64,000 nucleotides of DNA from Streptomyces sp. XY006 (GCF_002237655.1 NZ_NOKT01000010.1:62001-126000); one strand, 5' to 3'. Positions 8,699 to 18,075 are shown, counted from the stretch's first letter. Translations and numbers: made by a program. The notes: generated by a model from the sequence alone, not told the origin.

Positions 8699-8949
8699 GT
8701 GAAAAAACGCGAATTACCGGACGCGATCATGTGTCCGGGTGTATTGGCGGCCGGGCCACCTGGCGGGCAAAAGGGCCCATTGCTGTACTCTTCACCGCCG
8801 GGGTGATCGCCTCGTGGACTGCTGCCCCAGTCTGCCATCCGGCATTCCCCTGCCCTGGGACCAGCCCTCTTCTGTGCGGGAGTCCCACGTCCCCTCCTCG
8901 CGGCGCCCACCGTATCTCCGCATGTGCCGCAGCGATACGGCCGTGCACG

Positions 8950-9060
8950 AACGGATGCGGTCGTGTCGCGCGAACGGACGCGGCCGTGTCGCGTGAAGGG
9001 ATGCGGTCGTGTCGCGCGAACGGACGCGGTCGTGCCGCGTCAACGGATGCGGTCGTGCCC
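8950..9060. repeat. 23-bp tandem repeat with two alternating variants, in the lexA-nrdR gap
   Basis: Five units of 23 bp: units 1, 3 and 5 carry GATGCGGTCGTG, units 2 and 4 GACGCGG(C/T)CGTG, so there is a 46-bp higher-order period. Each unit contains a short CG(A/C)ACGG-like element. The rest of the gap (8699-9192) shows no convincing gene; open frames through it are low-complexity products of the repeat. Confidence 0.8.
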
Positions 9061-9192
9061 TGGGCGGGCAGCCGCTCCGAGGTGTGATCGGCGGTCTCGT
9101 GGGGACACGCGGGTCCGGTGGGGTCAGCCCGTCGTACGCCACCTGCGGCTACGCGTGCGACACGCGCGTACGGCCTGGATGTATGAGCCAAT

Positions 9193-9240
9193 CCCCACAT
9201 CTAGTGGTTGGATTGCAGCAGCAGCCCACAAGTTGTGGTC
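9193..9240 (+). promoter_or_regulatory. Tandem NrdR boxes upstream of nrdR-nrdJ
   Basis: Two palindromes, CCACATCTAGTGG (9195-9207) and CCACAAGTTGTGG (9226-9238). Their centres are 31 bp apart, three helical turns, the spacing typical of paired NrdR sites. They sit about 110-155 nt before nrdR, so NrdR probably represses its own operon when dATP/ATP levels are adequate. Confidence 0.78.
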
Positions 9241-9347
9241 CCCCCGGTCTTCGCGGCCATGGTCATCGCCTATGCTTGGGGCTGCTTCGTGGGGCGCGAG
9301 ACGTCCAGCGAGGCTATTGAGTCTGCTGTGAGGAGGGTTGGGAGATC

Positions 9348-9908
9348 ATGCACTGCCCCTTCTGCAGGCACCCCGACAGCCGGGTCGTCGACAGCCGTAC
9401 GACGGATGACGGCACGTCGATCCGCAGGCGCCGCCAGTGTCCTGACTGCTCCCGTCGTTTCACGACCGTGGAGACGTGCTCGCTCATGGTGGTCAAGCGA
9501 TCCGGCGTCACCGAACCCTTCAGTCGCACGAAGATCATCAATGGTGTGCGCAAGGCGTGCCAGGGACGGCCCGTCACCGAGGACGCGCTCGCCCAGCTCG
9601 GCCAGCGCGTCGAGGAGGCGGTGCGGGCCACCGGAAGCGCCGAGCTGACCACCCACGACGTGGGGCTGGCCATACTCGGCCCGTTGCAGGAGCTCGATCT
9701 CGTCGCCTACCTGCGCTTCGCCTCCGTCTACCGGGCCTTCGACTCGCTCGAGGACTTCGAGGCGGCCATCGCGGAGCTCAGGGAAGAGACGGGACGCCCC
9801 GACGCGGACGACGGCGACCGCGAGCACACGGGTGCGGGGAGCCAGGAAGACGACCGCGGGCCCGGAGGGGCGGCACAGGTCCCCGAGCCCGCAGGCGCCG
9901 CCGACTGA
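9348..9908 (+). CDS. nrdR: Transcriptional repressor NrdR
   Basis: Nucleotide-sensing repressor of ribonucleotide reductase genes, 186 residues. The N-terminal zinc ribbon has C3/C6 and C31/C34 (MHCPFC...RRRQCPDC). It is followed by RRFTTVE and a complete ATP-cone ([24 protein letters not shown]). The family is usually 150-170 residues; here the extra C-terminal 35 residues are Asp/Gly/Ala-rich and disordered-looking. ATG 9348 has GGAG three nt upstream. It is the first gene of an operon with nrdJ 165 bp downstream, behind two NrdR boxes. Confidence 0.97.
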   Translation: MHCPFCRHPDSRVVDSRTTDDGTSIRRRRQCPDCSRRFTTVETCSLMVVKRSGVTEPFSRTKIINGVRKACQGRPVTEDALAQLGQRVEEAVRATGSAELTTHDVGLAILGPLQELDLVAYLRFASVYRAFDSLEDFEAAIAELREETGRPDADDGDREHTGAGSQEDDRGPGGAAQVPEPAGAAD

Positions 9909-10072
9909 CCGGCGGGCCGGATCCGGACGGCAGCTCCGGGACCGGCCGGGCGGCGGCGATGTGAAGACCTGTTGCGGGCGGCGTGAGTGGGCGCCCGCAG
10001 CGTCAGACAGAACACCGTGCACCGGGAACATCGGGGCACTTCAGGGCGTTTTCGCCCGTACAGGGAGGCGGC

Positions 10073-12964
10073 ATGACAGAGACGGCGAGCGGTCCGGCAC
10101 GGAGTTCCCGCGCCAAGAGCCCCAAGGCGAGCAAGGGCCTGCGTATCGAGCGCATCCACACCACCCCTGGGGTCCACCCCTACGACGAGGTGGCCTGGGA
10201 GAGCCGTGACGTCGTCATGACCAACTGGCGCGACGGCTCGGTCAACTTCGAGCAGCGCGGCGTCGAGTTCCCCGACTTCTGGTCGGTGAACGCGGTCAAC
10301 ATCGTCACCAGCAAGTACTTCCGGGGTGCCGTCGGCACCCCGCAGCGCGAGGTGAGCCTGAGGCAGCTCATCGACCGCATCGTGAAGACGTACCGGAAGG
10401 CCGGTGAGGACTACAAGTACTTCGCCTCGCCCGCCGACGCCGAAATCTTCGAGCACGAGCTGGCGTACGCCCTCCTGCACCAGATCTTCAGCTTCAACAG
10501 CCCCGTGTGGTTCAACGTGGGCACGCCGCAGCCCCAGCAGGTCTCCGCCTGCTTCATCCTGTCCGTCGACGACTCCATGGAGTCGATCCTCGACTGGTAC
10601 AAGGAAGAGGGCATGATCTTCAAGGGCGGCTCCGGCGCCGGCCTGAACCTCTCCCGCATCCGCTCCTCCAAGGAGCTGCTGTCCTCCGGCGGCAACGCCT
10701 CCGGCCCGGTCTCCTTCATGCGTGGCGCCGACGCCTCCGCAGGAACGATCAAGTCGGGTGGCGCCACCCGCCGCGCCGCCAAGATGGTCGTCCTCGACGT
10801 CGACCACCCGGACATCGAGGACTTCATCGAGACCAAGGTCAAGGAAGAGGAGAAGATCCGCGTCCTGCGCGACGCCGGCTTCGACATGGACCTGGGCGGC
10901 GACGACATCACGTCCGTCCAGTACCAGAATGCCAACAACTCCGTCCGCGTGAACGACGAGTTCATGAAGGCGGTCGACGAGGGCGGCAAGTTCGGCCTGC
11001 GTGCCCGTATGACCGGCGAGGTCATCGAGGAGGTCGACGCCAAGGCGCTCTTCCGCAAGATCGCCGAGGCCGCCTGGGCCTGTGCCGACCCCGGCATCCA
11101 GTACGACGACACCATCAACAACTGGCACACCTGCCCCGAGTCCGGCCGGATCACCGCGTCGAACCCGTGCAGCGAGTACATGCACCTGGACAACACGTCC
11201 TGCAACCTTGCCTCGCTGAACCTGATGAAGTTCCTCAAGGACGACGGCAAGGGCAACCAGTCCTTCGAGGCCGAGCGCTTCCAGAAGGTCGTCGAGCTGG
11301 TCATCACCGCGATGGACATCTCGATCTGCTTCGCGGACTTCCCGACCCAGAAGATCGGCGAGAACACGCGCGCGTTCCGCCAGCTCGGCATCGGCTACGC
11401 CAACCTCGGCGCCCTGCTGATGGCCACCGGCCACGCCTACGACTCCGACGGCGGCCGCGCCCTCGCCGGCGCCATCACCTCCCTGATGACCGGCACGGCC
11501 TACCGCCGCTCCGCCGAGCTCGCCTCGGTGGTCGGCCCGTACGACGGCTACGCCCGCAACGCCGACGCCCACAAGCGCGTCATGAAGCAGCACTCCGACG
11601 CCAACGACAAGGCCGTCCGCATGGACGACCTGGACACCCCGGTGTGGGCCGCCGCCAGCGAGGCCTGGGGCGACGTCCTGCGCCTGGGCGAGAAGAACGG
11701 GTTCCGTAACTCGCAGGCGTCCGTGCTCGCCCCGACCGGCACCATCGGTCTCGCGATGTCCTGCGACACCACCGGTGTCGAGCCCGACCTCGCGCTGGTC
11801 AAGTTCAAGAAGCTGGTCGGCGGCGGCTCGATGCAGATCGTCAACGGCACCGTGCCGCAGGCCCTGCGCCGTCTCGGCTACCTCGAGGAGCAGATCGAGG
11901 CGATCGTCGCCCACATCGCCGAGAACGGCAACGTGATCGACGCCCCGGGCCTCAAGCCCGAGCACTACGAGGTCTTCGACTGCGCCATGGGCGAGCGGGC
12001 CATCTCCCCGATGGGCCACGTCCGCATGATGGCCGCGATCCAGCCGTGGATCTCCGGCGCCATCTCCAAGACGGTCAACATGCCGGAGACGGCGACCGTC
12101 GAGGAGGTCGAGGAGATCTACTTCGAGGCCTGGAAGCTGGGCGTCAAGGCGCTCGCGATCTACCGCGACAACTGCAAGGTCGGCCAGCCCCTCTCCGCCA
12201 AGACCAAGGAGAAGGAGAAGGCGGAGATCACCGAGAAGACCGAGGAGACGATCCGTACCGCGGTCGAGAAGGTCGTCGAGTACCGCCCGGTCCGCAAGCG
12301 CCTGCCGAAGGGACGCCCCGGCATCACCACGTCCTTCACCGTCGGCGGTGCCGAGGGCTACATGACGGCCAACTCCTACCCGGACGACGGTCTCGGCGAG
12401 GTCTTCCTGAAGATGTCCAAGCAGGGCTCGACCCTCGCGGGCATGATGGACGCCTTCTCCATCGCCGTCTCGGTCGGCCTCCAGTACGGCGTGCCGCTGG
12501 AGACATACGTCTCGAAGTTCACGAACATGCGCTTCGAGCCGGCCGGTATGACGGACGACCCGGACGTGCGGATGGCGCAGTCGATCGTCGACTACATCTT
12601 CCGCCGCCTGGCGCTGGACTTCCTGCCCTTCGAGACGCGCTCCGCGCTCGGCATCCACTCCGCCGAGGAGCGCCAGCGTCACCTGGAGACCGGTTCCTAC
12701 GAGCCGTCCGAGGACGAGGTCGACGTCGAGGGCCTGGCCCAGTCGGCGCCGCGCGCCCAGGAGCTGAAGGCCGTCTCCGCCCCGAAGGTGGAAGAGGCTG
12801 CCAAGCCCGCCCCGCAGCAGGCCCACACCAGTGCGGAACTGGTCGAGATGCAGCTGGGCATCCAGGCCGACGCCCCGCTCTGCTTCTCCTGCGGGACGAA
12901 GATGCAGCGCGCCGGTTCCTGCTACATCTGCGAGGGCTGCGGCTCGACCAGCGGCTGCAGCTGA
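10073..12964 (+). CDS. nrdJ: Vitamin B12-dependent (class II) ribonucleotide reductase
   Basis: Adenosylcobalamin-dependent reductase making deoxyribonucleotides, 963 residues. ATG 10073 follows GGGAGG at 10063-10068; the frame continues upstream but has no other ribosome site. Visible: NSPVWFNVG...VSACFIL with the first redox cysteine, the NPCSE motif with the thiyl-radical cysteine (C366), SCNLASLNL, the APTGTIG loop, and a C-terminal cysteine-rich tail CFSCGTKM...CYICEGCGSTSGCS that re-reduces the active site. It is oxygen-independent and complements a class Ia enzyme encoded elsewhere. I saw no cobalamin riboswitch before this operon. Confidence 0.98.
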   Translation: MTETASGPARSSRAKSPKASKGLRIERIHTTPGVHPYDEVAWESRDVVMTNWRDGSVNFEQRGVEFPDFWSVNAVNIVTSKYFRGAVGTPQREVSLRQLIDRIVKTYRKAGEDYKYFASPADAEIFEHELAYALLHQIFSFNSPVWFNVGTPQPQQVSACFILSVDDSMESILDWYKEEGMIFKGGSGAGLNLSRIRSSKELLSSGGNASGPVSFMRGADASAGTIKSGGATRRAAKMVVLDVDHPDIEDFIETKVKEEEKIRVLRDAGFDMDLGGDDITSVQYQNANNSVRVNDEFMKAVDEGGKFGLRARMTGEVIEEVDAKALFRKIAEAAWACADPGIQYDDTINNWHTCPESGRITASNPCSEYMHLDNTSCNLASLNLMKFLKDDGKGNQSFEAERFQKVVELVITAMDISICFADFPTQKIGENTRAFRQLGIGYANLGALLMATGHAYDSDGGRALAGAITSLMTGTAYRRSAELASVVGPYDGYARNADAHKRVMKQHSDANDKAVRMDDLDTPVWAAASEAWGDVLRLGEKNGFRNSQASVLAPTGTIGLAMSCDTTGVEPDLALVKFKKLVGGGSMQIVNGTVPQALRRLGYLEEQIEAIVAHIAENGNVIDAPGLKPEHYEVFDCAMGERAISPMGHVRMMAAIQPWISGAISKTVNMPETATVEEVEEIYFEAWKLGVKALAIYRDNCKVGQPLSAKTKEKEKAEITEKTEETIRTAVEKVVEYRPVRKRLPKGRPGITTSFTVGGAEGYMTANSYPDDGLGEVFLKMSKQGSTLAGMMDAFSIAVSVGLQYGVPLETYVSKFTNMRFEPAGMTDDPDVRMAQSIVDYIFRRLALDFLPFETRSALGIHSAEERQRHLETGSYEPSEDEVDVEGLAQSAPRAQELKAVSAPKVEEAAKPAPQQAHTSAELVEMQLGIQADAPLCFSCGTKMQRAGSCYICEGCGSTSGCS

Positions 12965-12987
12965 CGCCGGGCGCCTGAGCCGATGAC

Positions 12988-13019
12988 AGAGGGGCACCGC
13001 CTTCGGGCGGTGCCCCTCT
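12988..13019. terminator. Strong hairpin after nrdJ (shared with the convergent TerD-family gene)
   Basis: Perfect 14-bp stem AGAGGGGCACCGCC / GGCGGTGCCCCTCT closed by a UUCG tetraloop, 23 nt after the nrdJ stop and 52 bp from the end of the convergent gene. Confidence 0.88.
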
Positions 13020-13071
13020 CGTCGTCACTGCTCTCCGCGGGCGCCGGAACGAGCCGCGCGGGCCGGCGCGG

Positions 13072-13605
13072 TCAGGGCCGGCCCGCCGCGCCCATCGTCC
13101 TGGTGAACGTCACGGGGTCGCCCTCGAAACCGCGCAGGCCGGGACGGAAGCGCCAGGGGCCGGATCCTTCCCGGACGAACTCCGCGACCGTGGCCGCCGT
13201 GGCTCCGAGGACTCCACCGAAGTCGTCCTCGGCGAGCACGTCGTACCCCTCCCGAATCCGCAGGCCGGGGTTGACGACGCTGACGAAGGTGCGTTCCGCC
13301 GGGCGCTGCTGGATGACGACACCGACCACCACGCGCGCGTACCGGGGGTCGAGCCGCTCCAGCTCCAGCGTCATGACCTCGTCGAAGCCGAAGCCCTGAC
13401 CGTCCTTGCTGTCCCGGTTGAGATAGATGGTGCCGTCGGGGGAGCGGCTGTCGAAGTGCACCACGTAGGCGGGGTCGCCGTGCGGATCGTCCGCCGGATA
13501 CGTCGCCGCGACGAGATCCAGGTCCGTGGAGGGCTGCCCCGCCGGACTGGGATCCCACCGCACCGCGATCTCGACCTTGCGCAGCCCCTTGTTGAGCCCG
13601 TCCAC
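13072..13605 (-). CDS. TerD-family (tellurium resistance/stress) calcium-binding-type protein
   Basis: 177 residues from GTG 13605 with AAGGGG upstream; the frame extends further but without support. The sequence has the TerD beta-sandwich pattern: LNKGLRKVEIAVRWDPS near the start, the acidic metal-binding stretch STDLDLVAATY, then YVVHFDSRSPDGTIYLNRDSKDG and DEVMTLELERLDPRYARVVVGVVIQQ. TerD proteins bind Ca2+ and are abundant in Streptomyces, linked to stress tolerance and differentiation; the biochemical role is not settled. Convergent with nrdJ across a strong terminator. Confidence 0.87.
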   Translation of the reverse strand: MDGLNKGLRKVEIAVRWDPSPAGQPSTDLDLVAATYPADDPHGDPAYVVHFDSRSPDGTIYLNRDSKDGQGFGFDEVMTLELERLDPRYARVVVGVVIQQRPAERTFVSVVNPGLRIREGYDVLAEDDFGGVLGATAATVAEFVREGSGPWRFRPGLRGFEGDPVTFTRTMGAAGRP

Positions 13606-13748
13606 CGGCGTCCCCTTCTCCGTACCGACCCGCCCGTTCACCCCAACTGCCGGGCGCTCACGACTGTTTGTCCATCCTGCCACGCGCGCGCGTGCCACCG
13701 GGGAGGAGTGGTCCAGCCGAGAGTGACCGGCGCCACGCTCCCTGGCCT

Positions 13749-13754
13749 TACCAT
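13749..13754 (+). promoter_or_regulatory. -10 box of a leaderless promoter
   Basis: TACCAT, 6 nt before GTG 13761. With a GTGACC element about 18 nt upstream this puts the transcription start at the start codon. Confidence 0.5.
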
Positions 13755-13760
13755 GGCGCG

Positions 13761-14366
13761 GTGCTGGTCAAGTGGATTCGCTGCACCGTGGTGGACCGCC
13801 GTGGGTTCGAGCGGGGGCAGCGGAAGTGGGCGGGGCTTCTGGGGGAGCCGGGGTTTCGCGGGCAGGGGGGTGGCTGGAGCCGGGGGCGACCGGACGTGGC
13901 GCACATCTTCGCGTTCTGGGAGAGCCGTGCCTTCTACGACTCGTTCATGGCGCGGTCCCACGACCGGCTCGCAACGGCCCAGTCGGGCACCTTCAAGGAC
14001 GCCCGGGTCAGGCTCTTCGACTACCGGTTCGACGTGAAGACCGGCTTCGAGCCGCGCTTCACGGACGCCGACCTGCTGCGCGTCGCGCTCTGCCGGGTCC
14101 ACGAGGAACGGGCCGAGCACTTCGTGCTGATGCAGGAGAAGGTCTGGAATCCTGCGATGGCCGGCTCGCCCGGCATGGTGCGCGGGCTGTTCGGCGAGGC
14201 GCCGGGCCACGAGTACCTGGTGCTGTCGATGTGGCGGTCGGCCGCCGAGCACGGCAAGTACCGCACCGAACGGGTGGAACGGCTCGCCCTGCGGGCCCAG
14301 ACGGAGGCGGACGTGGCGGCGCTGACCGGTGCAGTCGTGGACATGGAGCCGAGCTGGACCGTGTGA
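13761..14366 (+). CDS. YdbC-like (DUF4937) family protein
   Basis: 201 residues starting VLVKWIRCTVVDRRGFERGQRKWAGL. It consists of two ferredoxin-like halves related to antibiotic-biosynthesis monooxygenase and YdbC proteins: first half with HIFAFWESRAFYDSFMARSHDRL, second with LMQEKVWNPAM and YLVLSMWRSAAEHGKYRTERVERL. Function unknown. GTG 13761 has no Shine-Dalgarno but lies 6 nt after TACCAT, so leaderless translation is likely. It is divergent from the TerD-family gene, with 155 bp between the starts. Confidence 0.78.
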   Translation: MLVKWIRCTVVDRRGFERGQRKWAGLLGEPGFRGQGGGWSRGRPDVAHIFAFWESRAFYDSFMARSHDRLATAQSGTFKDARVRLFDYRFDVKTGFEPRFTDADLLRVALCRVHEERAEHFVLMQEKVWNPAMAGSPGMVRGLFGEAPGHEYLVLSMWRSAAEHGKYRTERVERLALRAQTEADVAALTGAVVDMEPSWTV

Positions 14367-14526
14367 CCAGGGCCGTCGCGGATCACGGTGGACCCGGGAA
14401 CCCGGCGGATCAGGGAACTGTAGGGCTCGTCCTGCGGGCGCCCCGGGGTGGGGAATCCGTGTGACCTACGCTGTATGGGCACCGTCCGGGTGCTCTGCGG
14501 GCCCTCACCCGATCTAGGGTTTTGGC

Positions 14527-15186
14527 ATGGCACGACCACGGCGCATCGTCCTTGTCCGGCACGGCGAGTCAACGGGCAATGTTGATGACTCCGTGTACGA
14601 GCGTGAACCCGACCACGCCCTGGCCCTGACCGACCGCGGTCGACGGCAGGCGGAGGCGACGGGTGAGCAGCTGCGCGAACTGTTCGGCGACGAACGCGTC
14701 AGCGTCTACGTCTCCCCGTACCGGCGCACCCACGAGACACTGCGCGCCTTCCGTCTCGACCCCGGTCGCATACGCGTACGCGAGGAGCCCCGGCTGCGCG
14801 AGCAGGACTGGGGAAACTGGCAGGACCGGGACGAGGTCCGCCTCCAGAAGGCCTACCGGGACGCGTACGGCCACTTCTTCTACCGCTTCGCCCAGGGGGA
14901 GTCCGGCGCCGACGTCTACGACCGGGTCGGCGGCTTCCTGGAGAGTCTGTTCCGCAGTTTCGAGGACCCCGGCCACCCGCCGAACGTGCTCATCGTGACC
15001 CACGGGCTGGCCATGCGGCTGTTCTGCATGCGGTGGTTCCACTGGACGGTCGCGGAGTTCGAGTCGCTGTCGAATCCGGGGAACGGCGAGGTGAGGATGC
15101 TCGTTCTGGGAGACGACGGCAAGTACACGCTGGACCGGCCGTTCGATCGCTGGCGGGAGCCAGAGCCGTACGGGATCTCCGGATAG
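14527..15186 (+). CDS. Histidine phosphatase family protein (phosphoglycerate-mutase-like)
   Basis: 219 residues with the signature RHGES at 11-15 (His12 takes the phosphate), the second arginine in SPYRRTHETL and the catalytic His in VTHGLAMRLF. The substrate cannot be told from sequence: members act on sugar phosphates, nucleotides or cofactors. ATG 14527 lies 6 nt after TAGGGT (14515-14520) with no Shine-Dalgarno, so the mRNA is probably leaderless. The next gene starts 12 bp after the stop. Confidence 0.9.
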   Translation: MARPRRIVLVRHGESTGNVDDSVYEREPDHALALTDRGRRQAEATGEQLRELFGDERVSVYVSPYRRTHETLRAFRLDPGRIRVREEPRLREQDWGNWQDRDEVRLQKAYRDAYGHFFYRFAQGESGADVYDRVGGFLESLFRSFEDPGHPPNVLIVTHGLAMRLFCMRWFHWTVAEFESLSNPGNGEVRMLVLGDDGKYTLDRPFDRWREPEPYGISG

Positions 15187-15198
15187 AGTGGCAGGGCG

Positions 15199-16104
15199 AT
15201 GACCGCTGACTTCTCCCCCGACGTGCGCCTGGACCGCGCCCTGGCCGCCCTGCGCGGACTGTCCGTCGGGGACGCCCTCGGCTCCCAGTACTTCGTGCCG
15301 GTGCACTACCCGCTGCTCAAGCGCCGCGAGCTCCCGCCCGGGCCCTGGCAGTGGACCGACGACACGGAGATGGCGGCTTCCGTCGTCGCCGTGCTGGCCG
15401 CTCACCACCGCATCGACCAGGATGCGCTGGCCTGGTCCTTCGCCGAGCACCACGACTTCGACCGGGGGTACGGCCCCGCGGTCAATCGCCTCCTGCGGCT
15501 CGTCCGTGAAGGTGGCGACTGGCGTGAGCTCGCCGCCGCGCTCTTCAACGGCCAGGGGTCCTGGGGCAACGGCGCGGCGATGCGGATCGCCCCGCTGGGC
15601 GCCTGGTACGCGGACGATCCCGAGCAGGCGACTCACCAGGCGGAGATCTCCGCGTACACCACCCACCAGCACCGCGAGGCCGTCGTCGGCGCCATGGCCG
15701 TCGCCGCTGCCGCCGCGTTCGCCGCGGCGCCGGGCGGACCGCCGAGCGCTGAGGCGCTCCTCGACGGGGTGATCGCTCTGGTCCCCAAGAGCGCGGTCGG
15801 CGCGGGGCTGCGCCGGGCCCGGGACATGCTCGACTACGGCGACGCCGCCACGGTCGCGGCGGTGCTGGGCTGCGGCCGGCGTACGACGGCCCACGACACT
15901 GTCCCCTTCGCCCTCTGGTCGGCCGCGAGAGGTCTCGGCGACTTCGAGAAGGCGTTCTGGACGACCGCGCAGGTCGGCGGTGACGTCGACACGACGTGCG
16001 CCATCGTCGGTGGCGTGATCGCCTCCGGCAAGGCGGGGGCGCCCCCTGCCGCGTGGGCGGAGAGGACCGAGCCGCTTCCGGACTGGGTGCCCGCGTCGGC
16101 CTAG
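15199..16104 (+). CDS. ADP-ribosylglycohydrolase family protein
   Basis: 301 residues of the DraG/ARH fold. It has the binuclear magnesium site motifs VGDALGS, WTDDTEMA and GGDVDTTCAIVGG, so the enzyme is probably active in removing ADP-ribose from proteins, nucleic acids or small molecules. The TAGAGT at 15184-15189 overlaps the previous stop codon and lies 9 nt before ATG 15199, suggesting an own near-leaderless promoter besides read-through from the histidine phosphatase gene. Confidence 0.9.
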   Translation: MTADFSPDVRLDRALAALRGLSVGDALGSQYFVPVHYPLLKRRELPPGPWQWTDDTEMAASVVAVLAAHHRIDQDALAWSFAEHHDFDRGYGPAVNRLLRLVREGGDWRELAAALFNGQGSWGNGAAMRIAPLGAWYADDPEQATHQAEISAYTTHQHREAVVGAMAVAAAAAFAAAPGGPPSAEALLDGVIALVPKSAVGAGLRRARDMLDYGDAATVAAVLGCGRRTTAHDTVPFALWSAARGLGDFEKAFWTTAQVGGDVDTTCAIVGGVIASGKAGAPPAAWAERTEPLPDWVPASA

Positions 16105-16501
16105 AGCCCGGCGACCGGGGCGCCGGCCGCGCGAGCGAGAGTGCTGCCGTGTGGGCGCCGGGGGTTTGCCTTGCCGCCGACTTCTGCGAGCCCTGCGTAT
16201 GTCTCGGGAACTCTCCGTACACCTCGGGAACTCTCCGTGACCGTCCGCGCGTTCTTCTGACAACTGCTGCGCGTCGTGTTCAGGGCGGGCGCACAGTCCA
16301 CGGTCCCGGAGGCTCAGTGTCGGCGTGCAGGGGGTGATGATGAAGGCGTTGCTCGCGTTGTTCCTGGTCCTGCTCCATTGCTGGGGCGCTGTCGTACGCC
16401 GCCGCGCGGCGGGACCGGTCGCGAGCCGGCCCGACAGTCGCCGACAGGCCCGTGTCGGGGCTGCCGGCGAGCCGCCGAGGCCGGCTCGTGAAGGACTCGC
16501 G
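16105..16501. other. 397-bp gap with a direct repeat and a compound inverted repeat; no convincing gene
   Basis: A 16-bp direct repeat CTCGGGAACTCTCCGT occurs at 16203-16218 and 16223-16238. A plus-strand frame from about 16334 encodes a short hydrophobic stretch (MKALLALFLVLLH) but runs on antisense through the MFS gene and is not believed. Confidence 0.55.
16422..16488. terminator. Nested inverted repeat downstream of the MFS gene
   Basis: Outer arms CGAGCCGGCC (16422-16431) and GGCCGGCTCG (16479-16488); inner arms CCCGACA (16430-16436) and TGTCGGG (16453-16459). This cruciform-like structure starts 14 bp past the MFS stop on the minus strand and probably terminates it. Confidence 0.55.
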
Positions 16502-18052
16502 TCAGCCGACTCCAGGCCCGGCCGATCCCGCCAGTGCCTCCAGGTCGCTCTTGCGGACCTGGATGACAAGCCAGGCCGTGACGACGGCCAGGACGGCCAT
16601 CGCGGCAGCCGGGACGAAGGCCGCGGAGATGCCTTGGGCCAGTACCTCGTGCCCCCACGGCGCGGGCAGCTGATGGGTGCTGGCGAACTCCGCCTTCTGC
16701 TGGGCGGAGCCCTCGGCCATGAACTGCGGAAGCTGCTTCTCCGCCTCGTTCTTGGTCGCCGTGCCGAAGACCGTCGTCAGAATGGACAGACCCAGCGCCC
16801 CGCCCACCTGCTGCGTGGCGTTGAGGAGGCCGGACGCGGCGCCCGCCTCGTGCTGGGCGACGCCGGAGACGGCGGTGAGCGTCAGCGTGACGAAGTTCAG
16901 CCCCATGCCGAAGCCGAACACCAGCATCGGACCGAGGACACCTCCGGCGTACGAGCTGTCCGAGGTGATGAGTGCCTGCCAGGCCAGTCCGATCATCGCG
17001 AGCGCCGAGCCCACGACCATGAACGGCTTGGGACCCAGCACCGGCAGGAACCGCTGGGACAGACCCGCGCCCAGGGCGATCACGACCGTCACGGGCAGGA
17101 AGGCCAGCCCGGCCTCGATCGGGGTGTAGCCGAGCACGTTCTGCACGAACAGCACGATGTAGAAGAACATCCCGAACATCGCCGCGGCCAGGCTCAGCAT
17201 GATCACGTACGTGCCCGAGCGGTTGCGGTCGGCGAACATCCGCAGCGGGGTGATCGGCTCCTTGGCCCGCGACTCGATGACCGCGAACGCCACCAGCAGG
17301 ACGACCGCGGCCCCGAACGACCCGATGGTGAGGCTGTCCTTCCAGCCCTCGTCCGCCGCGCGTATGAAGCCGTAGACGAGGGAGGCCATACCTGCGGTCG
17401 AGGTCACCGCGCCCGCGATGTCGAAGCGGCCGGAGTGCCGCTCGGACTCGCCGATGTAGAGCGGGGTGAGCACGGCGATCAGGACGCCGATCGGCACGTT
17501 CACGAAGAGCACCCAGCGCCAGTCGAGCCACTCGGTGAGCATGCCGCCCGCGAGCAGGCCGATGGCGCCGCCGCCCGCCGAGACGGCAGCGAAGACGCCG
17601 AAGGCCCGGTTGCGCTCCGGCCCCTCGGGGAACGTGGTGGTGATGAGCGCCAGCGAGGTGGGCGACGCGATCGCGCCTCCCACGCCCTGCAGGACGCGTG
17701 CGGCCAGCAGCTGCCAGGGTTCCTGGGCGAACCCGCCGAGCAGCGAGGCAAGGGTGAACAGCAGGATGCCGGTCATGAAGACCCGGCGGCGGCCGAGAAT
17801 GTCACCGGCGCGGCCGCCGAGGAGCAGCAGACCGCCGAAGGTGAGTGTGTAGGAGCTGACGACCCAGGTGAGGTCGGTGGTGCTGAACTCGAGCGCGTCT
17901 TGAATGTGCGGCAGCGCGATGTTCACAATCGTCGCGTCGAGTACCACCATGAGTTGGCAGGCCGCGATGACCGCGAGCGCGATGCCGGGATGTCCTTCCC
18001 GGCGGGCCGCACCTGGCTTCTTCTGGTCCTTGAGCAATGGAGAGGTTGTCAC
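16502..18052 (-). CDS. MFS drug-efflux transporter, DHA2 (EmrB/QacA) family
   Basis: 516 residues, 14 predicted membrane segments, inner-membrane proton antiporter for hydrophobic drugs or metabolites. Motifs: MVVLDATIVNIALPHI in TM1 (motif D1), GGRAGDILGRRR (motif A), LLAARVLQGVGGAIASPTSLALI (motif C region), WRWVLFVNVPIG (typical of 14-TM members). GTG 18052 has GGGGGA upstream. The gene is divergent from a TetR regulator; two near-identical 20-bp palindromes lie 24-91 bp before its start, so expression should be drug-inducible. Confidence 0.94.
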   Translation of the reverse strand: MTTSPLLKDQKKPGAARREGHPGIALAVIAACQLMVVLDATIVNIALPHIQDALEFSTTDLTWVVSSYTLTFGGLLLLGGRAGDILGRRRVFMTGILLFTLASLLGGFAQEPWQLLAARVLQGVGGAIASPTSLALITTTFPEGPERNRAFGVFAAVSAGGGAIGLLAGGMLTEWLDWRWVLFVNVPIGVLIAVLTPLYIGESERHSGRFDIAGAVTSTAGMASLVYGFIRAADEGWKDSLTIGSFGAAVVLLVAFAVIESRAKEPITPLRMFADRNRSGTYVIMLSLAAAMFGMFFYIVLFVQNVLGYTPIEAGLAFLPVTVVIALGAGLSQRFLPVLGPKPFMVVGSALAMIGLAWQALITSDSSYAGGVLGPMLVFGFGMGLNFVTLTLTAVSGVAQHEAGAASGLLNATQQVGGALGLSILTTVFGTATKNEAEKQLPQFMAEGSAQQKAEFASTHQLPAPWGHEVLAQGISAAFVPAAAMAVLAVVTAWLVIQVRKSDLEALAGSAGPGVG

Positions 18053-18075
18053 TATGGGTCCCCCACGAGTGCCTT

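Noticed and set aside
8950..9060. CRISPR array
   Set aside because: Units are directly adjacent without spacers, degenerate, and no cas gene is present; the same holds for the other tandem repeats.
9908..10072. Cobalamin riboswitch before nrdJ
   Set aside because: Only 165 nt between nrdR and nrdJ and no B12-box-like GCCACTG sequence seen there or before nrdR.
9728..12997. Very long minus-strand frame (over 1000 codons) opposite nrdJ
   Set aside because: Antisense to a certain gene; composition is the Leu/Gly/Asp/His-rich type created by reading GC-rich codons backwards, with no domain.
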